Source of the DNA: Nocardia bovistercoris
GTDB lineage: Bacteria; Actinomycetota; Actinomycetes; Mycobacteriales; Mycobacteriaceae
Length of the DNA stretch: 64,000 nt
NCBI RefSeq assembly: GCF_015674855.1
Contig: NZ_JADMLG010000008.1
Coordinates: forward strand, 334,797-398,796
Reading direction: 5' to 3'
Position numbers and translations under genes: made by a program
Notes under the pieces: model-generated
Database searches by the model: none
What the model was told of the DNA's origin: nothing
The model's input: the letters and a program-made list of their open reading frames with translations, nothing else
In this document: piece by piece, positions 33,898-44,300 of the stretch
Numbering within the stretch: position 1 is the first letter of the stretch
Layout of the letters: the number at the start of each line of letters is the position of its first letter

Positions 33898-35418
33898 CTA
33901 TATGGGTTCGGCACGGGTATCACTACTCATCCATCGATGGTGACGACCCGAACCCGCACTCGGGCGCGTCGGGCCTGGGCAGACTGCATTGTGATAGCGG
34001 TCACCTTCGGTTCCTCGGCGTGGGGCGCCGCGGGGGCGCCCGGCCCGGGGGGCGCACCCGCCCCCCCGGGGGGGGTGGGGGGGCACCCGGAGTACGCGGC
34101 CGACACCGCCCGCGGCGCCCGCGTCGATATCGGCGAGGATGGCGCGAATCGGGATGCCGAGGGTCGCGGTGCCGCCGTAGGGAGCGAGCGCGAAGTTCGC
34201 CTCGCCGCAACTGGGAGCGTCAGCGGCGTTGGAACCGCTGGTGATGCCGAGCGCCAGGGTGCCCGAGATGATCGCGCCGCCGCTGTCACCGCTGAGCGTG
34301 CAGGCCGAGCTGGCGAAACCGCGCACGATCTTGCTCTCGCCCTCGACGGTGTAGAGCTGCGTCTCGACCCGGTCCGCGACCACGAAGCCGCAGGTGAAGG
34401 TGGAGGTCTGCCCGGACTTGCACACCGGGGCGCCGGTCACCGGGTCGGCGGTGCCGGTGATGGCGAGGGTGGTGCCGTTGGCGCCGCGCACCGAAGGCTG
34501 GTCCATCCCGGCCCGCACCGCGCGGTCGTTCAACTGGATCACCGAGTAGTCGAGGCCGGAACCGCCGCCGAGCTGCGCGGTGACGAAGGTGCCGAGCTGC
34601 GGGCTGCTCTGCAGATCCCGGATATTGGGCAGGTAGACCCCGGCCTGCTGATTCGCCTTGCTCAGATTCGGATCGCAGTGCCCGGCACTGATATTGAGCG
34701 CGTTGCCCGCCGCGTCGATGCTGTTGAAGCCGAAGGAGCAGACGTCGACGCCGCGCAGCGAGGCGTCGTCGAGCGCGGTGGGCGCGCTGATGTAGGTGTC
34801 GCCGCCCATCGGACGGCGTTCGATCGGCCCGCCGCTGCCCGGCGAGAGGATCACCTTCACATTGGCGATCAGCGTCGGCAGGTTCAGCACGTGACCCGCG
34901 GGGGTGTTGGCGATGCTGAGCACCAACTGGCTGTTGAGGATATCGATCGCCACCGAGTTGATGGCCTCCGACAGATCGCGCGGCAAGGTGGCGATCCACT
35001 GGTTCACCTGGGTCAGCGACAGTTCCAGATTGTTCGCCGACACCGGGGCGATATGGGTCTGGTAGCCGTCGGCGCCCGCGATGCGCGCGGCGTCGGGCGA
35101 GGTGACGGCGACCGTTGCCTTGCCGTCGGCGGCGATCCACGAGCCCGCGTAGGAATCGGGGTGGCGGTCGCGGAAGTCGCGCGCGTACCGTCCGAGCTGC
35201 TGGGCCTGCTCGGCGCGCTCGAGGTACTGCTCCGGGGTCAGGTGCAGGTCGCGGGAGATCGCCTGGACGAGTTCGGCGGGCAGGGCGTCGGCGGGCAACT
35301 GTTCCGGCGTGTCCGCGGCCGCTGCGCCGGAACCGAGCAAGGGTGCGATGAGTACGGTCGCCGCGAATCCGATGCAGGCTGCTTTGACCGCGGCGCGAGG
35401 CGCCTCGAACTTACGCAT
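33898..35418 (-). CDS. Secreted S1 serine peptidase B with anomalous C-terminus
   Basis: ATG 35418 with AAGGGACTT upstream encodes a 506-residue preproenzyme. The signal peptide ends near ADT (residue 36), then come a propeptide and a catalytic domain with His 247 (NISAGHC), Asp 290 (GLDYSVI) and Ser 379 (LSGDSGG). Family homology ends near residue 430 (ILADIDAGAAGGVG). The remaining ~75 residues are Arg/Gly/Pro-rich and follow a C7-A-C8-G7 homopolymer-like block (34057-34088). A one-base change there would switch to a frame ending at 33927. The tail may therefore be artefactual or variable. Confidence 0.85.
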   Translation of the reverse strand: MRKFEAPRAAVKAACIGFAATVLIAPLLGSGAAAADTPEQLPADALPAELVQAISRDLHLTPEQYLERAEQAQQLGRYARDFRDRHPDSYAGSWIAADGKATVAVTSPDAARIAGADGYQTHIAPVSANNLELSLTQVNQWIATLPRDLSEAINSVAIDILNSQLVLSIANTPAGHVLNLPTLIANVKVILSPGSGGPIERRPMGGDTYISAPTALDDASLRGVDVCSFGFNSIDAAGNALNISAGHCDPNLSKANQQAGVYLPNIRDLQSSPQLGTFVTAQLGGGSGLDYSVIQLNDRAVRAGMDQPSVRGANGTTLAITGTADPVTGAPVCKSGQTSTFTCGFVVADRVETQLYTVEGESKIVRGFASSACTLSGDSGGAIISGTLALGITSGSNAADAPSCGEANFALAPYGGTATLGIPIRAILADIDAGAAGGVGRVLRVPPHPPRGGGCAPRAGRPRGAPRRGTEGDRYHNAVCPGPTRPSAGSGRHHRWMSSDTRAEPI

Positions 35419-35571
35419 GAAGTCCCTTCGTCGGCACCCGGGTGCCAGCTTCAAATCCATGAGCCACGGCGGTATCTGCAGGTGGCACACGGACTTCGTC
35501 AGCGTCGAAAACCGGCGAAACCGGTCAGCGCACCACTCTAGGGCACAAACCCCGCGCGGACGTTACCAAAT

Positions 35572-36681
35572 TCAGCGGGGCGGTGGGATCTGCACGGTGT
35601 AAGTGGGCGGCGTCCACCCGGAGTCCGTCGGCATCCACGCGGGCGGTGCGGGGAACAGCGTGCGCGTCGGGGTGGTGGTGCGCCCGTTCGGCGGTGTCGA
35701 GGTGACCGACGGCGGCGTCGAGGACTGGGTCGGCGGCGGTGGCGTGGTCGGCGGCGGCGGTGGCGGAGTGGTCTCCGGTTCCGGCGACGGCTCGGGTGGC
35801 GGCGCGGGCAGCACGACGGTGGATTCCGTGGTGCTCGGCAGCACGAACGGGGTCGTCGGCGGCAGCACGGGCGTGGACTGATCCGACTTCGCGTCGCGCA
35901 CCGGCGGCGGGTCGGGCGCGTCCTCGCCGCGCAACACCAGCGCGACCCCGAAACCGCCGAGCGCGAGACCGAACAGGACGGCGGCCACTATCAGCAGCGG
36001 CACCCGGCGCGGATTGGCCTGCTTCGGCAGCGGAGGGAAGGTCGCGGTGACGGGGCCCGCGGCGGGCATGGCCTGGGAATACGCCTGCGGGCGGTCGGAC
36101 GGGGTCGGCACCGTCGGGATCACGTCGGTCTGCACCGTCGAGTTCTCCGAGGACGTCGAATCGGGCGGGGTCGAACCCGCGGGCGTGGCGAGCACCGCGG
36201 CCAAGGCGGCGCGCGCGGCGTCGTAGGCGAAGGACTTGCCCGGCTCGGCGGTGTCGACGGCCGGTAGGTCGGCGTCGCTGACCAGCACCACCGAACGCAG
36301 GCCGAGATAGTCGAGCGCCTCGCGCAGCGACTGCACCTGCGGCGCGGGCCAGTCGCCGGGATGGGTGGCGTAGAACTCGGCGGGGCCGCTGAGGAATTCG
36401 GTGGTCTGGTTGATCAGGCAGAACACCGCGGTGGCGTACAGGTCCTCGGCGCGGTACGCCTCGCCCTCGTCGACGGAAAGTCCTGCGGGGTCGCCGACCG
36501 CGGCCACGAATCCGGTGATCGAATGCGAGTTCTCCGGGGCCTCGCCACCGAGGACGGTGTCGCCGTCGTCGGTCATGTGCAGGACAGCCTCGCGCACGAC
36601 GTACCGTAGTTCTCCGGCGTCGGTGATGACCGCCGCGGTGCACTCGTCCTCGGCGATCCGCAGGCCCACCCCAGTGGCCAT
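35572..36681 (-). CDS. Truncated Hsp70-like membrane protein, third gene of iniR operon
   Basis: The 369-residue protein begins MATGVGLRIAEDECTAAVI. Residues 1-170 align in style with the first lobe of the neighbouring Hsp70-like protein (VVREAVLHMTDDGDTVLGG, FLINQ-like ATA segment, LREALDYLGLRSVVLVSDAD), but phosphate 2 and the adenosine motif are absent. A membrane helix (RVPLLIVAAVLFGLALGGFGVALVL, about 224-248) leads to a proline/threonine-rich outer tail ending in PPPR. It lies 42 bases downstream of iniR on the same strand and is probably cotranscribed. It cannot be an ATPase and may be a scaffold; function is unknown. Confidence 0.65.
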   Translation of the reverse strand: MATGVGLRIAEDECTAAVITDAGELRYVVREAVLHMTDDGDTVLGGEAPENSHSITGFVAAVGDPAGLSVDEGEAYRAEDLYATAVFCLINQTTEFLSGPAEFYATHPGDWPAPQVQSLREALDYLGLRSVVLVSDADLPAVDTAEPGKSFAYDAARAALAAVLATPAGSTPPDSTSSENSTVQTDVIPTVPTPSDRPQAYSQAMPAAGPVTATFPPLPKQANPRRVPLLIVAAVLFGLALGGFGVALVLRGEDAPDPPPVRDAKSDQSTPVLPPTTPFVLPSTTESTVVLPAPPPEPSPEPETTPPPPPPTTPPPPTQSSTPPSVTSTPPNGRTTTPTRTLFPAPPAWMPTDSGWTPPTYTVQIPPPR

Positions 36682-36723
36682 TCCCTGTTCCTCGATTCGA
36701 CGGCTCGGCGCCGCGCCGGTCTC

Positions 36724-39264
36724 TCACACGAGCAGCGAGCCGTGTCCCATGGCGCGGAGCATCGACAATAACTCCGAACGCGATCCGGCACCGATTCGGC
36801 GGCGGATGCGGGCGACATGATGCTCCACCGTTTTCGCGGAAATGTACAGGCGCGCGCCGATCTCCCGATATGTCAGGCCGAGCAGTACCAACTCGGCCAC
36901 CTCGCGCTCGCGTTCGCTGAGGATCGCGGCGTCGGTCGCGGGCGCGGCCGCCGCGGTGACCTGTCCGCGCGCGGGGGCCGCGGCCGGTGCCCGGGTCGGC
37001 TGCGGTTCGGGCGGACGGGCGTCGGCGCGGACCGCGCGCGCCAGTTTGAGCAGCGCGGTCGCGGTCGCGGAATCGCCCGCCGCCAGCGCGGCCTCGCTCG
37101 CCAACCGGGCCGCGTCCCAGGTCAGGCCGATACCGCGCAGGCCGGTGACGGCCGAGGCGACATGCGGCGCCGACACCTCGCCGCGCAGCACGAAAACCCA
37201 GGTGCGTCCGGCGTCGGCGAGTACGGCGGCGTGCCGGTCGCCCGCCTCGGCCGCGGACTTGAGCAGCCGCGCGTGCGGGAGCAGGGCGTCGGGGCTCTCG
37301 TGCGCGATCGCGGCCTGCACCCCGTACCAGTGGAAGGCGTTCGCCCAGGACGGCGGCTGCCGCAGCCCGCGCAGCAGCGTCAGCGACGCTTCGACCAGCG
37401 GTGTTACGCGGCGCTCCTGCTTCAACCTGATGCCCGCGAGCCAGAGCTCGCCGATCGGCAGCAGGGTCAGCAGGTCGGCGTCCACATCGTCGAACAGCGG
37501 GTAGGCGGCCTGCCAGGCGAGGCTGAGCGCCGCCGCGTCACCGCCGCGGCGCGCGAGCCCGACCGCGACGCCGTGCGCGAGCAGCCGGTCGCGGATGTCG
37601 AGTGCCTTCCAGTCGAAGGCCGCGACGTGTTCGGCCGCGCGCTGTTCGTCGCCGCCGAGCATCGCGACCCAGGCCGCGAGCACCCGCAGCTGATCCGCGC
37701 GCGGCCCGCCGTCGGCCACGCGCACCAGGACCTCGCCCGCGCGGCGGGGCTCGCCGGTGCTCAGGCACAGCATGGTCGCCAGCGAGACCGCCGTGCACGG
37801 CAGGAAACGGTCGGTGCTCGCGTCCGAGTGCGCGGCCTGGACCAGCGCCGACACCGCCGCGTCGGAATCGGTGGCGGCATGGTCGAGGGTGTCGGTGAGC
37901 GCGGTCGCGACCAGGCGCGCGCGGGCGTCGGTCTCGGTCGGCGGCCAGTTCGGCGCCGCGGCGGCCAGTTCCGTTGCCGCGGGGAGATCACCCGCGAGGC
38001 AGTGCACTGTCGCCGCCACCGCCCAGTCGGCGCGCACCCGGTGCGGGCCGAGCCAGGTGTAGAGCTCGGCGGCGCGACCGATCAGGCCGCGGCGGGTCGC
38101 GACACCCGCGCAGATCCGCACCGCGTCGACCAGTGCCGCGCCGTCGACGCCGGTGCGGGCGAGGACGGGTTCGGCCAGTCGCATCGCGGTGTCGCCGTCA
38201 CCGACCCGCGCGGCGGATTCGGCCCAGCGCAACGCGATCCGGTCGATCTCGATGCCTGCCGACGCCGCGGCCGCGTAGTAGCGGACGGCATCCCGGCCCG
38301 CGTGTTCGGCAGCGGTGCACAGGTATTCGGCCAGTCGTCGGTCGCGGACACCGGACTCGGCGAACGCGAGCGCGGTGCGGTCGCGCAGCAGTCCGGCGTC
38401 GAGTCGGGCGGTCAGCAGGCGGCGCTGCACATCGAGGTAGCGGCGATCGCCTAGCACCGTGCGCAGCGCCGGAACCGCAGGAGCCAGAAGCAGATCGGCG
38501 TCGGTCACCAGGGCGCTGGCGCGGGCGCGATCGATCAGCCTGCGCGCGACGTCGGCGTCGATGCCGAGCACTTCGGTGAGTTCACTCGAATCGAGGCCGG
38601 TGCCGGTGGTGGCGACGGCCAGCGTCTCGAGCAGGTCCGGTTCCAGATTGTCCAATTCGGTGCGCGCCCACTGCGATACCGCCGCGTCGACGGCGGGCAC
38701 CCCGGCCTCGAGCCGAGTCGAGCACACCGCCGTCAACGCCGCGACGACGCCGCCGCGGATGCCGCCGGTCTGCTGGTGGATGTGCTGCGCGATCGCTCGC
38801 GGCACTGCCATGCCGAGTTCCCTGGCGAACGGGGTGATGTCGGAGCTGCCGAGCGGGCGGAGGTCGACCACCCGGCCGCGGCGCGCGACCACATCGGCGA
38901 GTGCGCGCAACCGGTCGTCGTGCGGACGCGGCTGGATCGCGACAACCACCGTGCGCGCACCGGATTCGATTTCCGCGCACAGTGATTCGAGTTCGGCGTC
39001 GCTCGCGGTGTGCGCGTTGTCGACGATCAGCGCCGGATTCGGCGAACGATCACCCGATGGCCCCGCCGGGACCGGTGCGCGGGAGGTGTCCCACAACGGG
39101 ACGCCGCGGGACCTGAGTCGGGCTCGGACCGCCGTCAACAGTGTCGACTTGCCGGTGCCCGAACGTCCGCGCACCAGCACGGTCGTCGGTTCGGAATCGC
39201 AGGAGTCGAGGTCACGGAAGATATCGCGCGCATACGGCATGGTGTCGAACGCGATATCAGCCAC
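36724..39264 (-). CDS. iniR: AAA/LuxR-family transcriptional activator, IniR type
   Basis: The 846-residue MalT/LAL-like regulator has a P-loop at 33-41 (GRSGTGKST), a Walker B-like LIVDNAH, a long helical TPR-type middle (about 350-740) and a C-terminal LuxR HTH (LSEREREVAELVLLGLTYREIGARLYISAKTVEHHVARIRR). Length, architecture and position beside iniB match Mycobacterium tuberculosis Rv0339c (IniR), reported to activate iniBAC. Its start overlaps the end of the upstream Hsp70-like gene by 8 bases, so the two are translationally coupled. The inducer is unknown here. Confidence 0.88.
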   Translation of the reverse strand: MADIAFDTMPYARDIFRDLDSCDSEPTTVLVRGRSGTGKSTLLTAVRARLRSRGVPLWDTSRAPVPAGPSGDRSPNPALIVDNAHTASDAELESLCAEIESGARTVVVAIQPRPHDDRLRALADVVARRGRVVDLRPLGSSDITPFARELGMAVPRAIAQHIHQQTGGIRGGVVAALTAVCSTRLEAGVPAVDAAVSQWARTELDNLEPDLLETLAVATTGTGLDSSELTEVLGIDADVARRLIDRARASALVTDADLLLAPAVPALRTVLGDRRYLDVQRRLLTARLDAGLLRDRTALAFAESGVRDRRLAEYLCTAAEHAGRDAVRYYAAAASAGIEIDRIALRWAESAARVGDGDTAMRLAEPVLARTGVDGAALVDAVRICAGVATRRGLIGRAAELYTWLGPHRVRADWAVAATVHCLAGDLPAATELAAAAPNWPPTETDARARLVATALTDTLDHAATDSDAAVSALVQAAHSDASTDRFLPCTAVSLATMLCLSTGEPRRAGEVLVRVADGGPRADQLRVLAAWVAMLGGDEQRAAEHVAAFDWKALDIRDRLLAHGVAVGLARRGGDAAALSLAWQAAYPLFDDVDADLLTLLPIGELWLAGIRLKQERRVTPLVEASLTLLRGLRQPPSWANAFHWYGVQAAIAHESPDALLPHARLLKSAAEAGDRHAAVLADAGRTWVFVLRGEVSAPHVASAVTGLRGIGLTWDAARLASEAALAAGDSATATALLKLARAVRADARPPEPQPTRAPAAAPARGQVTAAAAPATDAAILSEREREVAELVLLGLTYREIGARLYISAKTVEHHVARIRRRIGAGSRSELLSMLRAMGHGSLLV

Positions 39265-41065
39265 CGTTGCCCCCGAGGATTTCGCCCGGCACTTGCAACA
39301 CCGTGCCGACCGCGCCGCCGACGCCGTCGATGGTGTCGGACAGCGCGCCGGTCGGCAGGCTCGGCGCCTGCGGCTTCGGCAGGTTCGGTTGCGGATACTG
39401 GGTCGGAATCTGCTGAGTCGGAATCTGTTGCGTCGGTTGGGGTTGCGGTGCGGGCTGGGGCTGCGGGGTGTTCGGCTGCGGCTGGGGTGACTGGGCCTGC
39501 TGCGGTTGCGGCGACTGGCCCTGGGCGGGTTGGCCTTGGGTGGGCTGGCTCTGCGGTTGTTGCCCCGGCTGTTGGCTCTGCGGGTTCTGTGTCTGCTCGG
39601 CGCGCGGATTCGCGACGGCCGCCGCCGACCCGCCCTGCGCCGGAGCCGCCGGGGAACCCGGCGGTGCGCCGGGGGGGTGGGTCGCGCCGGGGGCGAGCGG
39701 GTCGGCGGCCGGTTGAACCGAACCCGAATCCGCCCCGGCGGGGGCCTGCCCGGTCGTGGTCGCGTTCTGGTTCGACGAGGACGGCTCAGTGCCGAAATTC
39801 GAACTCGTGCCGATGGCGACGGTGCCGCCCGCGAGCAGTGCGATGAGGACCGCCGCGCTCGCGATCACCGCGGCCCTTCCTCGGGTGGAACGGCGCGGCT
39901 CGGGCTGGGCGGGCAGGTCGAGCGACCGGATCTCCGGGGCGGGCGGGGCCGCGCGCAGCGCCGGGTGCGGCGCGGTCTCGGCGGTGGCCTCCGCCAGTTC
40001 GGCGGCCATCACGGCGGCACCGCGCGCGCCGGTCTCGGCTGGGGCGGCAGCGGCGACGACCGGGAGGCCGAATTCCGTCGAGAGCAGTTCGGTGACCAGG
40101 GGAATCGCCGCGCCACCGCCGGTGAGCAGGACGCGGTTGATGTCGCCGATATCGAGTCCGGCGCGGTGCACGACGTCGCGGACCAGGTCGAGCGAGGTAA
40201 GTAGCGGGGGGCGCAGCAGTTCCTCGAGTTCGTCGCGCACCAACCTGATCTGGCGGTCCTCGGCTCCAAGGCGTACCGGGAGAACCGTCGACGTATTTAT
40301 GGAAAGCGATTCTTTCGCTTTTCGGCAGCTGTCGCGCAAAGCCGCCAATTGCCTTTCCGACGCCGGATCGAATGGATCGAATTCGTTTCCATTCAGAGTA
40401 TTTGCCAAGACATAGCGCATGGTCAGAAGATCGAATTCGGCCCCGGCGACGTCGGTATTGTGCAGCGACGGGCTCGGCCCGGGAGCGCGACCGCCGGTGC
40501 GCACCACCGACAACGTGAGGCCCGACGCGCCGAGATCGTAGACCAGCACCGCGCCCGGGCCGAGCGGTCCGTGCGTCGACTCGAGCCAGCGCACCGCCGC
40601 CGCCTGCTCGGGCACCAACGTCACCTCCGAGAGGCCCGCGGTCGACAGCGCGTCGCGCACCACCCGCACCGTATGCGCCGACCAGCGCGCCGGATGACAC
40701 GCAACCACCGCCTCCGGCGTGCGCGACACCGCGTCGGCGGCCTCGTCGACCAGGCCCGCGACCGCGATCGCGAACAGATCCGCCGCCGCATGCGACGAAC
40801 CGTCCTCGGCCAGCATGTCCACCGGATCCCCGACACGGTCGAGGAAACCGTCGATCACCGCGTGCGGAACATCGGTGTCCTGCGCGAGGGCGGCCGAACC
40901 GAACACCGGCGCCTCGTACTCGGACACGCGAACCACACTCGGATGCACCAGGACGACGCCGCCCGCAACCTGATCGGCATCCACCGCGCCGCCCGCTCCC
41001 GACGCCGCGACGGCGACCGAATGCAACGCTCCGACGGTGATACCGAGCGCCAGACGCTCTGTCAT
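39257..41065 (-). CDS. Membrane-anchored Hsp70-like protein, first gene of iniR operon
   Basis: The 602-residue protein starts MTERLALGITVGALHSVAVA, where Hsp70s have IDLGTT, so the phosphate-1 Asp is missing. It keeps VLVYDLGASGLTLSVV (phosphate 2), the connect-like segment LRDSCRKAKESLS and RVLLTGGGAAIPLVTELL (adenosine). The ATPase-like region ends at RGAAVMAAEL (about 360). A membrane helix (AAVIASAAVLIALLAGGTVAIG, about 392-415) is followed by a Gln/Pro-rich outer tail of about 190 residues with PQPQ-type repeats, ending in a Gly/Val-rich helix. It is divergent from iniB and overlaps iniR. A role as a stress sensor or scaffold is inferred. Confidence 0.8.
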   Translation of the reverse strand: MTERLALGITVGALHSVAVAASGAGGAVDADQVAGGVVLVHPSVVRVSEYEAPVFGSAALAQDTDVPHAVIDGFLDRVGDPVDMLAEDGSSHAAADLFAIAVAGLVDEAADAVSRTPEAVVACHPARWSAHTVRVVRDALSTAGLSEVTLVPEQAAAVRWLESTHGPLGPGAVLVYDLGASGLTLSVVRTGGRAPGPSPSLHNTDVAGAEFDLLTMRYVLANTLNGNEFDPFDPASERQLAALRDSCRKAKESLSINTSTVLPVRLGAEDRQIRLVRDELEELLRPPLLTSLDLVRDVVHRAGLDIGDINRVLLTGGGAAIPLVTELLSTEFGLPVVAAAAPAETGARGAAVMAAELAEATAETAPHPALRAAPPAPEIRSLDLPAQPEPRRSTRGRAAVIASAAVLIALLAGGTVAIGTSSNFGTEPSSSNQNATTTGQAPAGADSGSVQPAADPLAPGATHPPGAPPGSPAAPAQGGSAAAVANPRAEQTQNPQSQQPGQQPQSQPTQGQPAQGQSPQPQQAQSPQPQPNTPQPQPAPQPQPTQQIPTQQIPTQYPQPNLPKPQAPSLPTGALSDTIDGVGGAVGTVLQVPGEILGGNGG

Positions 41066-41363
41066 TCGTGAACCTCGTTCGAATCTCGTGAAGCCCGATG
41101 GTCGCTGGTGCGCAGTCCGGTTGTGTGCGAGAACGGGTCGTCCGGTCGACGCACCGGTTCTGTCGGTTGCTGGCGAGGAACCGTTACCGGACGATGGGGG
41201 ACAACGGGGAAATTCCCCTAATGTCGGCGCGGCCCCTAATAGGTTACCGAGGGGCCCCGTAGGGATCTCCCCCGTTTCGGCGTAACGAGTTCGCTACCTA
41301 CCGTGAAATGGATTTCAACGACCGCGGATGGAAGAGGTCCGCCGATCTCAGGAGACGATCACG
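41066..41363. promoter_or_regulatory. Divergent regulatory region between the Hsp70-like gene and iniB
   Basis: It contains a direct repeat CCCCTAAT at 41216-41223 and 41233-41240 (17-base period) and GTTACCG at 41173-41179 and 41243-41249. An inverted element GAGGGGCCCC lies beyond. It is the only place where IniR or another factor could control both divergent operons. Binding is not shown. Confidence 0.5.
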
Positions 41364-44300
41364 ATGACCCCCAATGCGATACTCGAGTTCATCCTCAGCC
41401 TGCTCCGCGACCGCGAAGCCGCCCTCAACTACTGCGCCGCCCCCGAACAGGCACTCGCCGCCGCTGGCCTTTCCGCGGTCACCCCCGAAGACATCGCAGC
41501 GGTAGCCCCCATGGTCGCCGAATCGGCCCTCGTCACCGGCGGCTCCCAACTCCCCGCCATCATCGCCGCGGGCGGAAACGCCGCCGCCGCTGCCGCCGTG
41601 GGCGCGGGCGCGGCCGCCGCGACCAACGCGGGCATCGGACTCGGCGCCGCGGGCCAATCCGGCGCCGACATCAGCCTGAACGGCGACACCGGCATCGACC
41701 TCGACGTCTCCAGCGGGTTCGACACCGCGATCGGCGCAGGCCTCCAAGCGGGCGCCGACCTCGGCGCGACCATCGGCGCCGGTCTCGGCGCAGGCCTCGA
41801 AGCCGGTCTCGGCGCCCTCGCCGGTCTCGGCGCCGCCATCGGCCTCGGCGGATCCACCGACATCGACACCGGCCTGAACACCCCCACCGACATCAGCGCG
41901 GGCCTCGACCTCGACGGCGCCGCCGAAGCCGCCGCCGACCTCGGCGCGAACCTCACCGGCGCCCTCGACACCACCGCGGGGGCCGCCGCCGACCTCGGCG
42001 CGGGACTGTCCGGCGCGGCGGGCGCGGCAACCAGCGCGGGTGCCGGTCTCACCGGTGCCCTGGAAGGCGCCGTAGGCGCGGCCGGCGGTCTGGGCGCGGG
42101 TTTGTCCGGCGCTCTGTCGGGCGCGGCCGGTGCGGCTACCGATCTGAGTACGGGTCTCACCGGTGCCCTCGATGGCGCGGTTGGTGCGGCTGGTGGTTTG
42201 GGCGCGGGTTTGTCGGGCGCGGCCGGTGCGGCCTCCGATCTGAGCACAGGTCTCACAGGTGCCTTTGACGGTGCGGTAGGTGCGGCAACCGGATTGGGTG
42301 CCGGCCTGACCGGCGCGGCTGGCGCTGCCACCGATCTGGGCGCTGATCTCACCGGTGCTCTCAACGGCACAGTAGGTGCGGCGTCCGGTTTGGGTGTGGG
42401 TCTGAGCGGTGTGGCTGGAGCGGCATCTGATCTGGGCGCCGATCTCACGGGAGCTCTCGACGGCACGCTGGGCGCGGCGTCCGGTGTGGGCGCGGGCTTG
42501 AGCGGTGCTCTCGATGGTGCCGCCGGTTCCGCCACTGATCTTGATACCGGTCTCTCCGGTGCGGTTGGGGCAGCCAGCGGTCTGGGGGCCGGGCTGACGG
42601 GTGCTCTCGATGGAACTGTTGGTGCGGGAACCGATCTGGGAGTCGGTCTCTCCGGTGCGGCCGAGGCTGCTACCGGCGTGGGTGCGGGTCTGACCGGTGC
42701 CCTCGGTGGGGCTGTGGATGCGGCCACCGATCTCTCCGCCGCCGCGTCCGGTGCTCTCGGCGGAAGTCTGGCAGGTGCGACCGATGCGGCCGCGGATCTC
42801 GGCGCGAACTTTTCCGGCGCAGCGGCCACCGCGGCGGACGCGACGGCGGGCATCGACACGAGCTTGACCGCAGCGGTGGGCACGGCCGCGGATCTCGGCG
42901 CGGGTCTCGGTGCCGACGCAGCGGGCGCGGTAGATACCGCTGTGGGCTTCGGCGCGGATCTGACCGATGTGGTGAGCGGAACAGCCGAAGTCGCAACCGG
43001 TCTCGGTGCGGATCTGTCCGCAGGGGCGTCCGGTGCCGTTGATACCGCCACCGGTCTCGGTGCGGGCCTGTCTGCGGGGGCATCTGGTGCCGTTGATGCT
43101 GCCGCTGGTCTGGGTGCGGGCTTGTCGGGTGCGGCATCCGGTGCGGCTGATGCGGCGGCGTCACTCGGCGGTGGCTTGTCGGGCGCAGTGGATTCCGCCG
43201 TCGACCTGGGCGGTGATCTCACTGCCGCAACCGAACTCGGTGCGGATCTGTCTGCGGGGGCGTCTGGTGCCGTTGATGCTGCCGCTGGTCTGGGTGCGGG
43301 CTTGTCGGGTGCGGCATCCGGTGCGGCTGATGCGGCCGCGTCACTTGGCGGTGGTCTGTCGGGTGCTGTCGACTCCGCCGCTGATCTGGGCGGTGGTCTC
43401 ACCGCTGCAACCGGTTTCGGTGCGGAATTGACCGGCGCCGTTGATACCGCGAGTGGACTCGGAGCCGGGGTGGCCGCTGATCTCGGTGCCGGGCTGACCG
43501 GTGCGACCGAAACCGCGGTGGATCTCGGTGGCGCCGTGGGTGGCGCGGCTGATGCCGTAACCGGTTTCGGTGCGGATCTGTCCGGTGCGGTTGACGCCGC
43601 CGCCGGTTTCGGTGCGGATATCGGCGGTGCTGCTTCCGGGGCGACCGGTGTGGCTGCCTCCCTCGGTGGTGATTTGTCGGGCGCGCTCGACGCCGCGGCC
43701 GATGCGACCGGTGGTCTCGGGGCGGTGGCCGATCTCGGCACCGATCTGACCGGTGCCGCCGACGCGACAGCCGCTCTCGGAGCGGGTTTGACCGGGGGCG
43801 CTGCTGATGCGGCAGCCGGTCTCGGAGCGGGTCTGACCGGGAGTGCTGTCGGTGCGGTTGATGCCGCCGCCGGTCTGGGTGCTGAGGCAGGCGCTGGTCT
43901 GGGTGCGGGCTTGAACACCGGGGTTGCCGGTGCGGTGGATGCTGCCGGTGGCCTCGGTGCCGGTCTGGGCGGTGCGGTGGATGCTGCGACGAACCTCGGT
44001 GGTGTCGCTGATATCGGTGCCGGTCTGGGTTCGGACCTGGGTGGTGCTGCTTCCGTTGGGGCCGGTGCGGCCGCTCCACTCGGTGGTGATTTGTCGGGTG
44101 CTGTCGACTCCGCTGTTGATCTGGGTGGCGGTGTCGCCGGGTCTACCGGTCTCGGTGCGGATTTGGGTGGTGCTGTTTCCGGGGTGAGCGGTGCGGCGGC
44201 TTCGGTCGGTGGTGGTTTGTCGGGTGCGGTGGGCGCTGCGGCTGAATCCGCCGTCGATGCGACCGGTGGCCTCGCGGCGGCGGCCGATCTCGGTGCGGAT

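Noticed and set aside
36817..38454. 545-residue plus-strand frame opposite iniR
   Set aside because: GC-frame shadow of iniR with Arg/Gly-rich composition and no homologous motif.
41429..43918. 829-residue minus-strand Pro/Ala-rich frame
   Set aside because: Antisense of the iniB repeat region; its repeats merely mirror those of iniB.
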